Positions 1-7,446 of a stretch of 10,149 bases of DNA are shown in pieces. The DNA comes from an uncultured Ignavibacteriota bacterium (GTDB lineage: Bacteria > Bacteroidota > Ignavibacteria > Tepidaquicellales > Tepidaquicellaceae): positions 1 to 10,149 of the forward strand of contig CALKAJ010000293.1 of assembly GCA_937983305.1 (NCBI GenBank), written 5' to 3'. Both the position numbers and the translations under genes were made by a program. Numbering within the stretch: position 1 is the stretch's first letter; each line of letters begins with the position of its first letter. The notes under the pieces are model-generated. The model saw only the letters and a list, made by a program, of their open reading frames with translations, searched no databases and was not told the DNA's origin.

Positions 1-1
1 A

Positions 2-379
2 ACCGGATATAACAAGATTATTTCTGTTGCTGAAAAATTTAAAAATGTGATTGAAGAAAAGGGAATAAAAATCAGAGAGTATTATTATTGTTTCCATCAT
101 CCGGAAGCAACAATTAATGATTTAAGAGTTAAATGTGAATGCAGAAAACCGGGAACGAAATTTGTGGAAGAGGCAATAAAAAAATATATCATTGATAGAA
201 ATATTTCTTTTTTTATTGGTGACAGGAATTCAGATATCCTGTGTGGAAAAAGAGCAGGACTAAAAACTATTTTGATAAAAAACCCTGATTCGGATTATAA
301 AGAAGACGGCAATAAACCTGATTACGAATCGGATTCATTTTTTGAAGCAGTGAAAATAATTATTAAAAATACACAATGA
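2..379 (+). CDS. gmhB: D-glycero-D-manno-heptose-1,7-bisphosphate 7-phosphatase-like HAD protein (C-terminal part, 5' end outside window)
   Basis: Only the C-terminal 125 residues are visible; the frame is open to the left edge, so the start and the nucleophile motif (DxD) lie upstream. Seen: a zinc-site pattern Cys-x-His ... Cys-x-Cys (Cys codon at 89, CEC near 134-142) as in GmhB, the HAD motif III lysine in RKPG directly after it, and motif IV GDRNSD with the metal-binding aspartates. In the family this cytoplasmic enzyme removes the 7-phosphate of heptose bisphosphate on the way to ADP- or GDP-heptose for LPS, capsule or S-layer glycans. The stop overlaps the start of the transaldolase gene (ATGA), so the two are probably translationally coupled. 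It could instead be the end of a longer nucleotidyltransferase-phosphatase fusion, or a HisB-type phosphatase, but the heptose assignment fits the glycan neighbours. Family assignment is firm; exact substrate is inferred. Confidence 0.78.
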   Translation, partial: TGYNKIISVAEKFKNVIEEKGIKIREYYYCFHHPEATINDLRVKCECRKPGTKFVEEAIKKYIIDRNISFFIGDRNSDILCGKRAGLKTILIKNPDSDYKEDGNKPDYESDSFFEAVKIIIKNTQ

Positions 380-1098
380 ATGATAAAATTCAGAACCTTA
401 AGATAAAAATATTTGCAGATGGGGCAAATGTTGATGAAATGGAAGGATTATACAAGGGAGGAATAGTTAAAGGATTTACAACGAATCCGACCTTAATGAA
501 GAAAGATGGAGTAAACAATTATAAAGAATTTGCGATAGAGGTATTAAAAAGAATACCGGACTTGCCTATATCTTTTGAAGTCTTTTCGGATGACTTTGAC
601 ACAATGGAAAAAGAAGCACGTGAGATAAATTCATGGGGAAGAAATGTGTTTGTAAAAATTCCTATAACTAACACAAAAGGTGAATCATCAGGAAATCTTG
701 TAAGGAAATTATCAAATGACGGAATAAATTTAAATGTAACTGCAATTTTAACAACGGAGCAGGTTAAGAAAGTGGTACAGAGCATATCTGGAAAATCTAA
801 AACAATAATTTCTGTATTTGCAGGAAGAGCTGCCGATACAGGTAGAAACCCGATACCTATAATCGAAGAATCATTAAATATCATTAGGAGCTCTCCAAAT
901 GCCGAACTTTTATGGGCAAGTTCAAGAGAGTTATTAAATATATTCCAAGCTGAAGAGTGCGGATGTCATATTATCACTGTTACAAATGATTTGTTGAAAA
1001 AACTCAGAATGGTTGGAAAAGATTTAGACGAGTTATCACTTGATACTGTAAAAATGTTTTACAATGATGCAGTTTCTGTAGGCTATAAAATTTTATAA
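376..1098 (+). CDS. Small transaldolase / fructose-6-phosphate aldolase family protein
   Basis: This 240-residue protein is a single TIM-barrel of the short transaldolase class (FSA/TalC-like). Visible motifs in order: FADGA (13-17), GFTTNPTL (33-40), the Schiff-base lysine Lys94 in VKIPIT, LNVTAI (119-124), FAGRAADTG (148-156) and WASSRE (180-185). Members cleave or join ketose phosphates through a lysine enamine. True transaldolases of this fold can form sedoheptulose-7-phosphate, the entry metabolite of nucleotide-activated heptose synthesis, so its overlap with a GmhB-like phosphatase suggests it feeds that pathway (inference). The ATG shares bases with the upstream stop and has no Shine-Dalgarno sequence, consistent with coupling. 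The FADGA and TTNPTLM wording matches transaldolases that I recall from LPS or capsule clusters rather than the central pentose-phosphate copy. Whether it is a transaldolase or an F6P aldolase cannot be decided by eye. Confidence 0.85.
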   Translation: MNDKIQNLKIKIFADGANVDEMEGLYKGGIVKGFTTNPTLMKKDGVNNYKEFAIEVLKRIPDLPISFEVFSDDFDTMEKEAREINSWGRNVFVKIPITNTKGESSGNLVRKLSNDGINLNVTAILTTEQVKKVVQSISGKSKTIISVFAGRAADTGRNPIPIIEESLNIIRSSPNAELLWASSRELLNIFQAEECGCHIITVTNDLLKKLRMVGKDLDELSLDTVKMFYNDAVSVGYKIL

Positions 1099-1107
1099 AA
1101 AAGTGAA

Positions 1108-2487
1108 TTGTCAAGAAAGAAAGAATTAATATTATTACTGCTTTCTGATTTATTTGCTGTTAATATTGCCTGGTTTGCGTATTATTATATCAGAATTGAT
1201 ACAGGTTGGATAATATATGCAAATAATCCGGCATTTTTAACACCCATGATTGCGATTTATATTTTTTGGATAATGATTTTTATGTTTTCAGGATTATATC
1301 AACAATGGTTTCTAAGGTCAAGATTTGAAGAATTTATAAAAATATTAAAATCCGTTTCTTTAGGATGTGTTTTACTGTTCTTTTTAATTTTCATAGATGA
1401 CTCCTTAAAAGATGCGAAGGCAATATCAAGGTTTCTGATTTTAATTTATTGGGGATTCCTTGTATTTTCGATGGCATTTGGAAGGGTCATTATCAGAGGA
1501 TTTCAGATTAGACTGCTTAAGAAAGGATTTGGATTAAGAAATACTCTTATTGTGGGAACCGGTAAAAAAGCACTTGAATTGAAAGATTCACTTGATAACA
1601 ATCCACATCACGGATATAAGGTTATTGGTTTTGTAGGTATAGACGAAAATGAATCTGTCGAAAATGAAATAGGAAAATTAAATAAAATTTTGGAAATTAT
1701 ATCATTATACAAAATATCCGATATAATAATCGCTACTGAACCTGAGCACAAAGATGTTATACAAGTGATGATTAATAAATGTTCAGAAATTAATTTAAGA
1801 CTAAAAATCATGCCTGATTTACACGAAATCGTCGGAGGAATGGCAAGGACTTATCAGCTGTATGGAATACCGCTTGTAGATTTGATGCCGGAGGTTATGA
1901 CTTACAGATTCCAGATTTTAAAAAGAGGATTTGATATTGCATTTTCTTTATTTGTGTTAATAGTATTTTTACCATTTTCAATAATAATTACAATTATAAT
2001 TAAATTAACTTCTGAAGGAAAGATTATCTACAAGCAAAAAAGAATTGGGAAAGACGGAAAAGATTTTACACTTTATAAATTCAGGACAATGTATGCAAAT
2101 GCCGAAGAATCTGGACCGGTATGGACAACTGATAATGACGAAAGGGTAACCGGATTTGGAAAGTTCTTAAGGAGAACCAGATTAGATGAAATTCCTCAAT
2201 TTTTCAATGTTCTAAAGAATGATATGAGCGTAGTAGGACCGAGGCCTGAACGTCCGTATTTTGTAAATGAGCTAAGAAAAGAAATATTATATTATAACAG
2301 GCGTTTTAGAATCAAACCCGGAATTACAGGATGGGCACAGATTCATCTTGCTTCAGATACTAATTATGAGGATGTGAAAAATAAATTAAAGTATGACTTT
2401 TATTATATTGAAAATATAAGTATTACTTTAGATTTAAAAATATTAATTAATACATTTTTTACAGTACTATTATTTAAAGGAAAATAA
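1108..2487 (+). CDS. Undecaprenyl-phosphate sugar-1-phosphate transferase (PHPT, WbaP/WcaJ-like)
   Basis: A 459-residue integral membrane enzyme of full family length. It transfers a sugar-1-phosphate from a UDP-sugar to undecaprenyl phosphate, the priming step of O-antigen, capsule or exopolysaccharide synthesis. Order of parts: four N-terminal hydrophobic segments (about 6-29, 43-62, 80-96, 108-128), a Rossmann-like CoA_binding_3 domain starting at LIVGTG (147-152), a fifth membrane segment (275-299) introduced by KRGFD (272-276), then the catalytic domain. That domain has KFRTM (324-328), the catalytic Asp-Glu in LDEIPQ (359-364), VGPRPERP (376-383) and KPGITGWAQ (403-411). All expected catalytic motifs are intact. 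The start is a TTG at 1108: a stop lies in frame at 1096-1098 and no other usable start precedes the first membrane segment. The last base of its stop is the first base of the next start. The donor sugar cannot be read from sequence. Confidence 0.93.
   Translation: MSRKKELILLLLSDLFAVNIAWFAYYYIRIDTGWIIYANNPAFLTPMIAIYIFWIMIFMFSGLYQQWFLRSRFEEFIKILKSVSLGCVLLFFLIFIDDSLKDAKAISRFLILIYWGFLVFSMAFGRVIIRGFQIRLLKKGFGLRNTLIVGTGKKALELKDSLDNNPHHGYKVIGFVGIDENESVENEIGKLNKILEIISLYKISDIIIATEPEHKDVIQVMINKCSEINLRLKIMPDLHEIVGGMARTYQLYGIPLVDLMPEVMTYRFQILKRGFDIAFSLFVLIVFLPFSIIITIIIKLTSEGKIIYKQKRIGKDGKDFTLYKFRTMYANAEESGPVWTTDNDERVTGFGKFLRRTRLDEIPQFFNVLKNDMSVVGPRPERPYFVNELRKEILYYNRRFRIKPGITGWAQIHLASDTNYEDVKNKLKYDFYYIENISITLDLKILINTFFTVLLFKGK
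2476..2481 (+). promoter_or_regulatory. Ribosome binding site (AAAGGA) for the polyprenol-phosphate sugar synthase
   Basis: AAAGGA lies inside the last codons of the PHPT gene, five bases before the ATG at 2487. It is the clearest purine-rich Shine-Dalgarno-like site in the window; most other starts have none. It supports the ATG that overlaps the upstream stop (TAATG). Confidence 0.45.
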
Positions 2488-3212
2488 TGCAGAGAAGAAT
2501 ATTAGTAATCATACCAACATATAACGAATCCGATAATATTTTAAAAATTATTCCTGAAGTAATTCAAAATTCAGATGATAACAATGTTTTTAATGTCTTG
2601 GTAGTTGATGATAATTCTCCGGATGGGACAGCAAATATGGTTAAGGAATTTAATCATCCGTCAGTTTTTATTTTGGAGAGGAGAGGAAAGTTAGGTTTAG
2701 GAACTGCATATGTTGCCGGTTTCAAATATGCCATAGAAAATAAGTTTGATTTAGTTTTTGAAATGGATGCCGATTTTTCGCATGACCCAAAGTATTTGAG
2801 AAATTTTGTAAGAGAAATTGATAAAGGGTATGATCTTGTGGTAGGTTCAAGATATATTGATGGGGTTTCAGTAGTTAATTGGCCTATAAGCCGGTTATTT
2901 CTTAGCTATTTTGCCAATATATACACCAGAATAGTAACCGGGCTTAAAGTAATGGACGCTACAGCCGGTTTTATGTGTTATAGAGTAGATGCATTACAAA
3001 AAATAAATCTTGATAATATCAAATCAAACGGATATTCGTTTCAGATTGAGATGAAATATAAAATATTTAAGAAAGGATTGAAAATTTCTGAAATTCCCAT
3101 TTTATTTATTGAGAGAAGGGCGGGAGTATCAAAAATGTCTAAGAAAGTTGTATATGAAGCGACTTTTATGGTTTGGTTCTTAAAGATTAAAGCATTATTT
3201 AACAGGTTGTAA
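2487..3212 (+). CDS. Polyprenol-phosphate mannose/glucose synthase (DPM1-like, GT2)
   Basis: A 241-residue GT-A fold transferase without membrane segments, matching the soluble DPM1/Ppm1 class. It moves mannose (or glucose) from a nucleotide sugar onto polyprenyl phosphate at the inner face of the membrane, giving a lipid-monophosphate sugar donor. Visible: VIIPTYNE (7-14), VDDNSPDGT (40-48), RRGKLGLGTAY (65-75), the metal-binding DAD in MDADFSHDP (93-101), GSRYIDG (120-126), QIEMK (186-190) and the RRAG loop (210-213) typical of DPM1-type enzymes. It overlaps the PHPT gene by one base and is followed after four bases by the GT2 fusion gene. Its product is the kind of donor used by GT-C enzymes, and a GT-C-like gene begins at 9014. 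Mannose versus glucose is not decidable here, but the RRAG and MDADFSHDP wording favours the DPM1 branch over ArnC/GtrB-type enzymes. Confidence 0.9.
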   Translation: MQRRILVIIPTYNESDNILKIIPEVIQNSDDNNVFNVLVVDDNSPDGTANMVKEFNHPSVFILERRGKLGLGTAYVAGFKYAIENKFDLVFEMDADFSHDPKYLRNFVREIDKGYDLVVGSRYIDGVSVVNWPISRLFLSYFANIYTRIVTGLKVMDATAGFMCYRVDALQKINLDNIKSNGYSFQIEMKYKIFKKGLKISEIPILFIERRAGVSKMSKKVVYEATFMVWFLKIKALFNRL

Positions 3213-3220
3213 AATTATGG
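3210..3220 (+). repeat. Shared gene junction TAA-AATT-ATGG (copy 1)
   Basis: The stop of the DPM1-like gene, a four-base AATT spacer and the ATG of the next gene form an 11-base string that recurs exactly at 7444-7454. No Shine-Dalgarno sequence is present. It looks like an A/T-rich termination-reinitiation junction, though an 11-base match in such AT-rich DNA could be chance. Confidence 0.4.
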
Positions 3221-5154
3221 CAAAACTTTCGATAATAATAGTAAATTATAATATTAAGGATGTCGTTGACGGTTGTATTGATTCAATATATAAGTCAAAT
3301 GTATCCGGTTTAGAACTTGAAATATTTTTTGTTGATAACCATTCAATAGACGGAAGTGCAGATTATATCGAAAGTAAATATCAGGATGTAATAGTAATCA
3401 GAAACGAAAAAAATCTTGGGTTTTCAAAAGCAAATAATATAGCCTTAAAAAAAGTAACAGGTGAATATGTATTATTACTCAATCCGGATACAATAATTTC
3501 TGAAGGAACGTTTGATAGATTAATAAAGTTTATTGAAAACAAACCTGATATTGGTGCAGTTACAACTAAATTAATAAGAGCAAACGGAGAACTTGATTTA
3601 GCATGTAGAAGAAGTTTCCCGACGCTATCTGTTACTCTACCAAGAATAATCGGTCTTTCGAAATTTTTTCCAAAAGTGAAATTGTTTGGAAAATATAATT
3701 TAACTTATTTAAGCGAAGATGAAACATACGAAGTAGATGCAGTTTGTGGAGCGTTTATGTTTATGCGAGCAGAAGTTGTAAAAAAAACCGGATTATTTGA
3801 TGAAGATTATTTTATGTACGGTGAAGACCTTGATTATTGCTACAGAATTAAAAAACAAGGTTTTAAAAATTATTACTATTCCGAAATATCAACCGTTCAT
3901 TTAAAGGGTGAGAGCACGAGAAAAACCAATATTTCGTATGTTAATAATTTCTATGGAGCTATGTCTATCTTTGTCAGGAAGAATTTTCGAAGTTCCGGTT
4001 TTATTTTACTCTTTTTACTACAGGCGGGGATTTTACTCCGTTCGGCAATTTCATATTCAAAGAGAATAATAATCAATTTATTCTTCCCATTAATTGACAC
4101 AAACTTACTTTATATTGCACTTATTGCAGCAATAAAAATTCGTTTTAATATATTTCCCAATAGAGGTTACTTTTTTATAATGACCGTGTATGTTATTATC
4201 TGGCTACTACTTTTGGGAATATTCGGATTATATTCTCGAAAACACAGTCTCTCATTTAAAAAGGCATTTAATGCTATCCTCGCAGGTTTCTTTATTAATT
4301 CCTCGGTAACATATTTTTTCAAAGAATATGGATATTCGAGAGAAGTAATTCTTGTATCAACTATCATATCGTTGATTTCAATTACAGGCTGGAGATTACT
4401 TTTTTCTACAATCCTCTTTTTTAAAAGCAAGAATATTCTGTTAAATAAAATTAATCTATTGGTCGTTGGTGATAAGATATTAAATCAAAATATCGAAGAT
4501 AAATTGATTTCACGATATAACATACTTTATTTTAAAGACTTAACCCAAGAACAAACAGTTGAAAATCTGGAAGAGGTTATTAAAATCAATAATATTAAAG
4601 AGGTAGTTTTTTCCGATGAGTATTTTTCCAATGAACAAATATTGGGTCTTATGACAACATTAAAGGGAAAAAATATCGGATTTAAAATTATTCCAACGGG
4701 TAAGGATTTAATTCTTTCAAAATTATATTCAGGTATTGATAATTTATCATTAATTGATATTGAATATAACATAAATAATAAAATTAATGCGTTTTTAAAG
4801 AGAGTTTTTGATATTATATTATCATTCCTATTACTAATTACTGTATATCCATTTGTTTTAATAATATGTAAATTTAGTAATTCCGGAATCAAGAAAGGAA
4901 TAAGTAAAATTCTGGAAATACCATATGTTTTAACAGGGAAATACAGTTTTGTCGGGATTCCTATTTGGTATGGTTATGAATTATCCAAAAATTTAGGGAA
5001 GCCCGGATTAACCGGATTAATACAGTTGTATTATAATGAAGGTATAACAAAAGATGAGATGGAGAACTATAATATTTATTATGCAAAGAACCAAAGTATA
5101 TTGTTAGATATTGAGATACTTATGAAAACAGTTTTTTCTTTTTTCAGAAATTAA
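3217..5154 (+). CDS. GT2 glycosyltransferase fused to a degenerate polyprenyl sugar-phosphate transferase
   Basis: One uninterrupted 645-residue frame with two modules. Residues 1-255 are a rhamnosyltransferase-like (WbbL-type) GT2: IIIVNYN (6-12), FFVDNHSIDGS (37-47), LNPDT (88-92) at the DxD position, the catalytic-base region EDLDYCYR (203-210) and HLKGES (228-233). Residues 262-645 follow the whole PHPT plan. Hydrophobic segments lie at about 262-278, 285-306, 317-337, 349-364 and 376-402; then come a Rossmann-like stretch (412-495, LLVVGD with a weakened glycine loop), KRVFD (528-532), a membrane segment (533-551), and remnants FVGIP (578-582) and KPGLTG (595-600). The block that should hold KFR and the Asp-Glu dyad is absent, so phosphotransferase activity is unlikely. 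The second module may anchor or dock the GT2 at the membrane (inference). Acceptor and donor sugars are unknown. The gene starts four bases after its upstream neighbour and is followed by the longest gap in the window. Confidence 0.88.
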   Translation: MAKLSIIIVNYNIKDVVDGCIDSIYKSNVSGLELEIFFVDNHSIDGSADYIESKYQDVIVIRNEKNLGFSKANNIALKKVTGEYVLLLNPDTIISEGTFDRLIKFIENKPDIGAVTTKLIRANGELDLACRRSFPTLSVTLPRIIGLSKFFPKVKLFGKYNLTYLSEDETYEVDAVCGAFMFMRAEVVKKTGLFDEDYFMYGEDLDYCYRIKKQGFKNYYYSEISTVHLKGESTRKTNISYVNNFYGAMSIFVRKNFRSSGFILLFLLQAGILLRSAISYSKRIIINLFFPLIDTNLLYIALIAAIKIRFNIFPNRGYFFIMTVYVIIWLLLLGIFGLYSRKHSLSFKKAFNAILAGFFINSSVTYFFKEYGYSREVILVSTIISLISITGWRLLFSTILFFKSKNILLNKINLLVVGDKILNQNIEDKLISRYNILYFKDLTQEQTVENLEEVIKINNIKEVVFSDEYFSNEQILGLMTTLKGKNIGFKIIPTGKDLILSKLYSGIDNLSLIDIEYNINNKINAFLKRVFDIILSFLLLITVYPFVLIICKFSNSGIKKGISKILEIPYVLTGKYSFVGIPIWYGYELSKNLGKPGLTGLIQLYYNEGITKDEMENYNIYYAKNQSILLDIEILMKTVFSFFRN

Positions 5155-5177
5155 ATTAAAAAATTAAATTATAAGTT
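5155..5177. other. Longest intergenic gap (23 bases), boundary between glycan and metabolic genes
   Basis: This spacer is all A/T except a single G and contains a loose repetition of TTAAA/AAATTAAA. It separates the glycan genes from accA. I see no Shine-Dalgarno sequence, no hairpin and no convincing -35/-10 pair. A weak promoter in it cannot be excluded. No other gap in the window exceeds 13 bases. Confidence 0.4.
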
Positions 5178-6119
5178 ATGATATTAGAATTTGAAAAACC
5201 TTTAATCGAGCTGGAAACAAAAATCGAGGAGATGCGGAAAATGGCTGACAGCCTTGATATTTCAACAGAAATCAATAAACTTGAACTTAAAGTAAATGAA
5301 TTGCGAAAACAGATTTTTGAGAATCTAACACCATGGCAAATAGTTCAACTCGCAAGGCATCCTCAAAGACCATATTCTTTAGATTATATTTATTTAATGA
5401 CAGAAAACTTTGTTGAACTTCACGGAGACAGGGCATATGGAGACGATAAAGCAGTAGTTGGCGGATTTGCAAAATTAGGCGACAGATCAGTAATGATAAT
5501 TGGCCAGCAAAAAGGCAGAGACACCAAATCCAACTTATATAGAAATTTTGGAATGATGAACCCGGAAGGGTACAGGAAAGCGTTAAGACTAATGAAATTA
5601 GCTGAAAAATTCAACAAACCTGTTATCACTTTGCTGGATACTCCCGGAGCATTCCCCGGCATAGAAGCAGAACAGAGAGGACAGGCAGAGGCAATTGCAA
5701 AAAATATTCTTGAAATGTCAAGACTTAAAGTTCCTGTTATTGTAGCAATTATTGGAGAAGGTGCTTCAGGTGGAGCATTAGGAATTGGAGTTGGCGACAG
5801 GATATTAATGTTAAAGTACTGTTGGTATTCGGTTATTTCTCCTGAATCATGCTCCTCAATTTTGTGGAGAAGCTGGGATTTTAAAGAACAAGCTGCAGAA
5901 AATTTAAAATTGACAGCGAATGATTTATTAAAGATTGGAATAATTGACAGAATTATTGAAGAGCCAATGGGAGGCGCACATAGAAATCATAATGAAGCAG
6001 CAAATAATTTGAAGTCAGCATTAATTGAAGAGATTGAATCAATGTCTAAAGTGAAGAAAGACAAACTTCTGGAAAACCGTATACAAAAATTCCAAAAGAT
6101 GGGATTTTGGAAAGATTAA
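5178..6119 (+). CDS. accA: Acetyl-CoA carboxylase carboxyltransferase subunit alpha
   Basis: A 313-residue protein of normal AccA length (about 319 in E. coli). With AccD it moves the carboxyl group from carboxybiotin to acetyl-CoA, giving malonyl-CoA for fatty-acid synthesis. Visible: the N-terminal helical region (FEKPLIELE; ELRKQIFENL at 41-50), LARHPQRPY (58-66), GQQKGRDTKSNLYRNFGM (109-126), the crotonase-fold core DTPGAFPGIEAEQRGQ (154-169), the oxyanion-hole glycines in IGEGASGGALGIG (192-204), SPESCSSILWR (221-231) and GGAHRN (265-270). No key block is missing. The ATG at 5178 places the family's conserved FEKPL at residues 5-9, so the start is well supported although no Shine-Dalgarno sequence precedes it. 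AccD, AccB and AccC are not in the window; the next gene is murA, 13 bases on. The overall wording resembles Chlorobi/Ignavibacteria AccA as I recall it. Confidence 0.97.
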   Translation: MILEFEKPLIELETKIEEMRKMADSLDISTEINKLELKVNELRKQIFENLTPWQIVQLARHPQRPYSLDYIYLMTENFVELHGDRAYGDDKAVVGGFAKLGDRSVMIIGQQKGRDTKSNLYRNFGMMNPEGYRKALRLMKLAEKFNKPVITLLDTPGAFPGIEAEQRGQAEAIAKNILEMSRLKVPVIVAIIGEGASGGALGIGVGDRILMLKYCWYSVISPESCSSILWRSWDFKEQAAENLKLTANDLLKIGIIDRIIEEPMGGAHRNHNEAANNLKSALIEEIESMSKVKKDKLLENRIQKFQKMGFWKD

Positions 6120-6132
6120 ATTATCGAAAGAA

Positions 6133-7446
6133 TTGACAGCAGAAAAAGATACAAAATTTTTAATAAAGGGTGGTTCGCCTTTAGTCGGAAGTATCAAGAT
6201 ATCAGGAGCTAAAAATTCCGCAACAAAGCTTCTTGTAGCATCATTGCTTACGGATGAAGAATGTATTTTTATTAATTCGCCAAATAAAATCAGGGATTTA
6301 ACTGTAACACTTGATATTATAAAATCTTTCGGCAGCGAGACAGAAGTTATTCAGGATAAACTCATAGTAAGAAACGGAGAAATTAAGAATACTACAGTTG
6401 ACCAGTACTTAGGAAATTTAACAAGGATAGCAATACTAATGGCAGGTCCGCTTTTACACAGGTCCGGAAAAGCTGAAATTCCCATACCCGGAGGTTGCCA
6501 AATAGGTTCCAGACCCGTTAATTATCACCTTGAAGCTTTAAAAAAACTCGGATGCAGTGTTGAAACAAAAGACAATTATTATGTTCTTTTTGCAGATGGA
6601 TTGAAAGGGGCAAATATACATCTTGATTATCCCAGTGTTGGAGCAACGGAAAATATTCTTTTGGCATCTGCATTAGCAAAAGGACGAACCGTAATATCTA
6701 ATGCGGCAATTGAACCCGAAATTATTGATTTAATTAAGTTTCTCCAGAAAATGGGAGCAATAATAGAAATTAATACAGACAGAAGAATAGTAATTGAAGG
6801 TGTAAAAAAATTATATGGTGCAAATCATAAAGTTATATGTGACAGAAATGAAGCCACTTCTTATGCTTGTGCTGCAATAGCTTCGAAAGGTGATGTAACA
6901 ATTGAGGGTGCAAGTCAGGATGATTTATTGACTTTTCTTAACACAATACGTAAAGTTGGCGGTGGTTTTGAAGTTCTTGAAAACGGTATAAGGTTTTTCT
7001 ATAAGGGTGAATTACATTCAATTGCCATAGAAACAAATGTGCATCCGGGATTCATGACAGATTGGCAGCAACCTTTTGTAATTATGATGACTCAAGCCAA
7101 CGGAATCACAATTATCCATGAAACTGTATATGAAAAGAGATTTGGATACGTTAGTGAACTTAAAAAGATGGGCGCTGAAATTGAATTATACAACACTTGT
7201 TTAGGCGGTTTGCCATGTAGATTTGCAAACCGGGAATATTTCCATAGTGCTGTAATTAAAGGTCCAACAAAATTATATTCAACGGAGATTAATATTCCTG
7301 ATTTAAGAGCAGGTTTTTCATATCTAATTGCAGGTGCAATAGCTGAAGGTGAGACGATGGTTAATGGGGCAGTTTATATTGACTGGGGTTATGAGGATAT
7401 TGATAAAAAGCTAAAAAAAATAGGTTGTAACATTAAAAGATTATAA
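6133..7446 (+). CDS. murA: UDP-N-acetylglucosamine 1-carboxyvinyltransferase
   Basis: A 437-residue protein (about 419 in E. coli). It adds enolpyruvate from PEP to UDP-GlcNAc, the first committed step of peptidoglycan synthesis in the cytoplasm. Visible: SGAKN (24-28, giving Lys27-Asn28 for the E. coli Lys22-Asn23 pair), NLTRIAIL (95-102, Arg98), the catalytic Cys122 and Arg127 in PGGCQIGSRPV (119-129), EPEIIDL (194-200), HPGFMTDWQQPF (304-315, Asp310) and PDLRA (389-393). Cys122 is the residue alkylated by fosfomycin in the family. Odd point: the E. coli Arg397 position is Trp418 here (DWGYE, 417-421). The start is TTG at 6133; no ATG or GTG lies between the upstream stop and the conserved core, which begins about residue 9. 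The HPGFMTDWQ wording differs from the proteobacterial type. A MurA-like paralogue cannot be wholly excluded because of the Trp. Confidence 0.94.
   Translation: MTAEKDTKFLIKGGSPLVGSIKISGAKNSATKLLVASLLTDEECIFINSPNKIRDLTVTLDIIKSFGSETEVIQDKLIVRNGEIKNTTVDQYLGNLTRIAILMAGPLLHRSGKAEIPIPGGCQIGSRPVNYHLEALKKLGCSVETKDNYYVLFADGLKGANIHLDYPSVGATENILLASALAKGRTVISNAAIEPEIIDLIKFLQKMGAIIEINTDRRIVIEGVKKLYGANHKVICDRNEATSYACAAIASKGDVTIEGASQDDLLTFLNTIRKVGGGFEVLENGIRFFYKGELHSIAIETNVHPGFMTDWQQPFVIMMTQANGITIIHETVYEKRFGYVSELKKMGAEIELYNTCLGGLPCRFANREYFHSAVIKGPTKLYSTEINIPDLRAGFSYLIAGAIAEGETMVNGAVYIDWGYEDIDKKLKKIGCNIKRL

Noticed and set aside
47..49. GTG as the start of the HAD phosphatase gene
   Set aside because: The frame is open upstream to the window edge and the sequence before it (TGYNK...) continues the protein; the family's N-terminal motifs are missing, so the gene starts outside the window.
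519..884. Antisense reading frame of 121 codons opposite the transaldolase
   Set aside because: It lies wholly within a well-conserved gene on the other strand and its translation shows no recognisable motif; it is a coding shadow.
1103..1105. GTG at 1103 as the start of the PHPT gene
   Set aside because: It is in a different frame that meets a stop within nine codons; TTG at 1108 is the only start in frame ahead of the first membrane segment.
4167..4892. Two antisense frames opposite the GT2 fusion gene
   Set aside because: They overlap a plus-strand protein with recognisable PHPT-like segments, and neither looks like a known protein.
5130..5145. T-rich run at the end of the GT2 fusion gene as a terminator
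   Set aside because: It is inside the coding region, encodes ordinary residues, and no G/C-rich stem precedes it.
3217..5154. The fusion as two genes wrongly joined by a sequence error
   Set aside because: One frame runs through without a stop, the linker between modules (about 240-262) is ordinary coding sequence, and no start signal is seen at the module boundary. A deletion within the C-terminal module remains possible but would have kept the frame.
6133..6166. TTGACA at 6133-6138 as a -35 promoter box
   Set aside because: It coincides with the first codons of murA and there is no TATAAT-like box at 16-18 bases; TAATAA at 6161 is 22 bases away.
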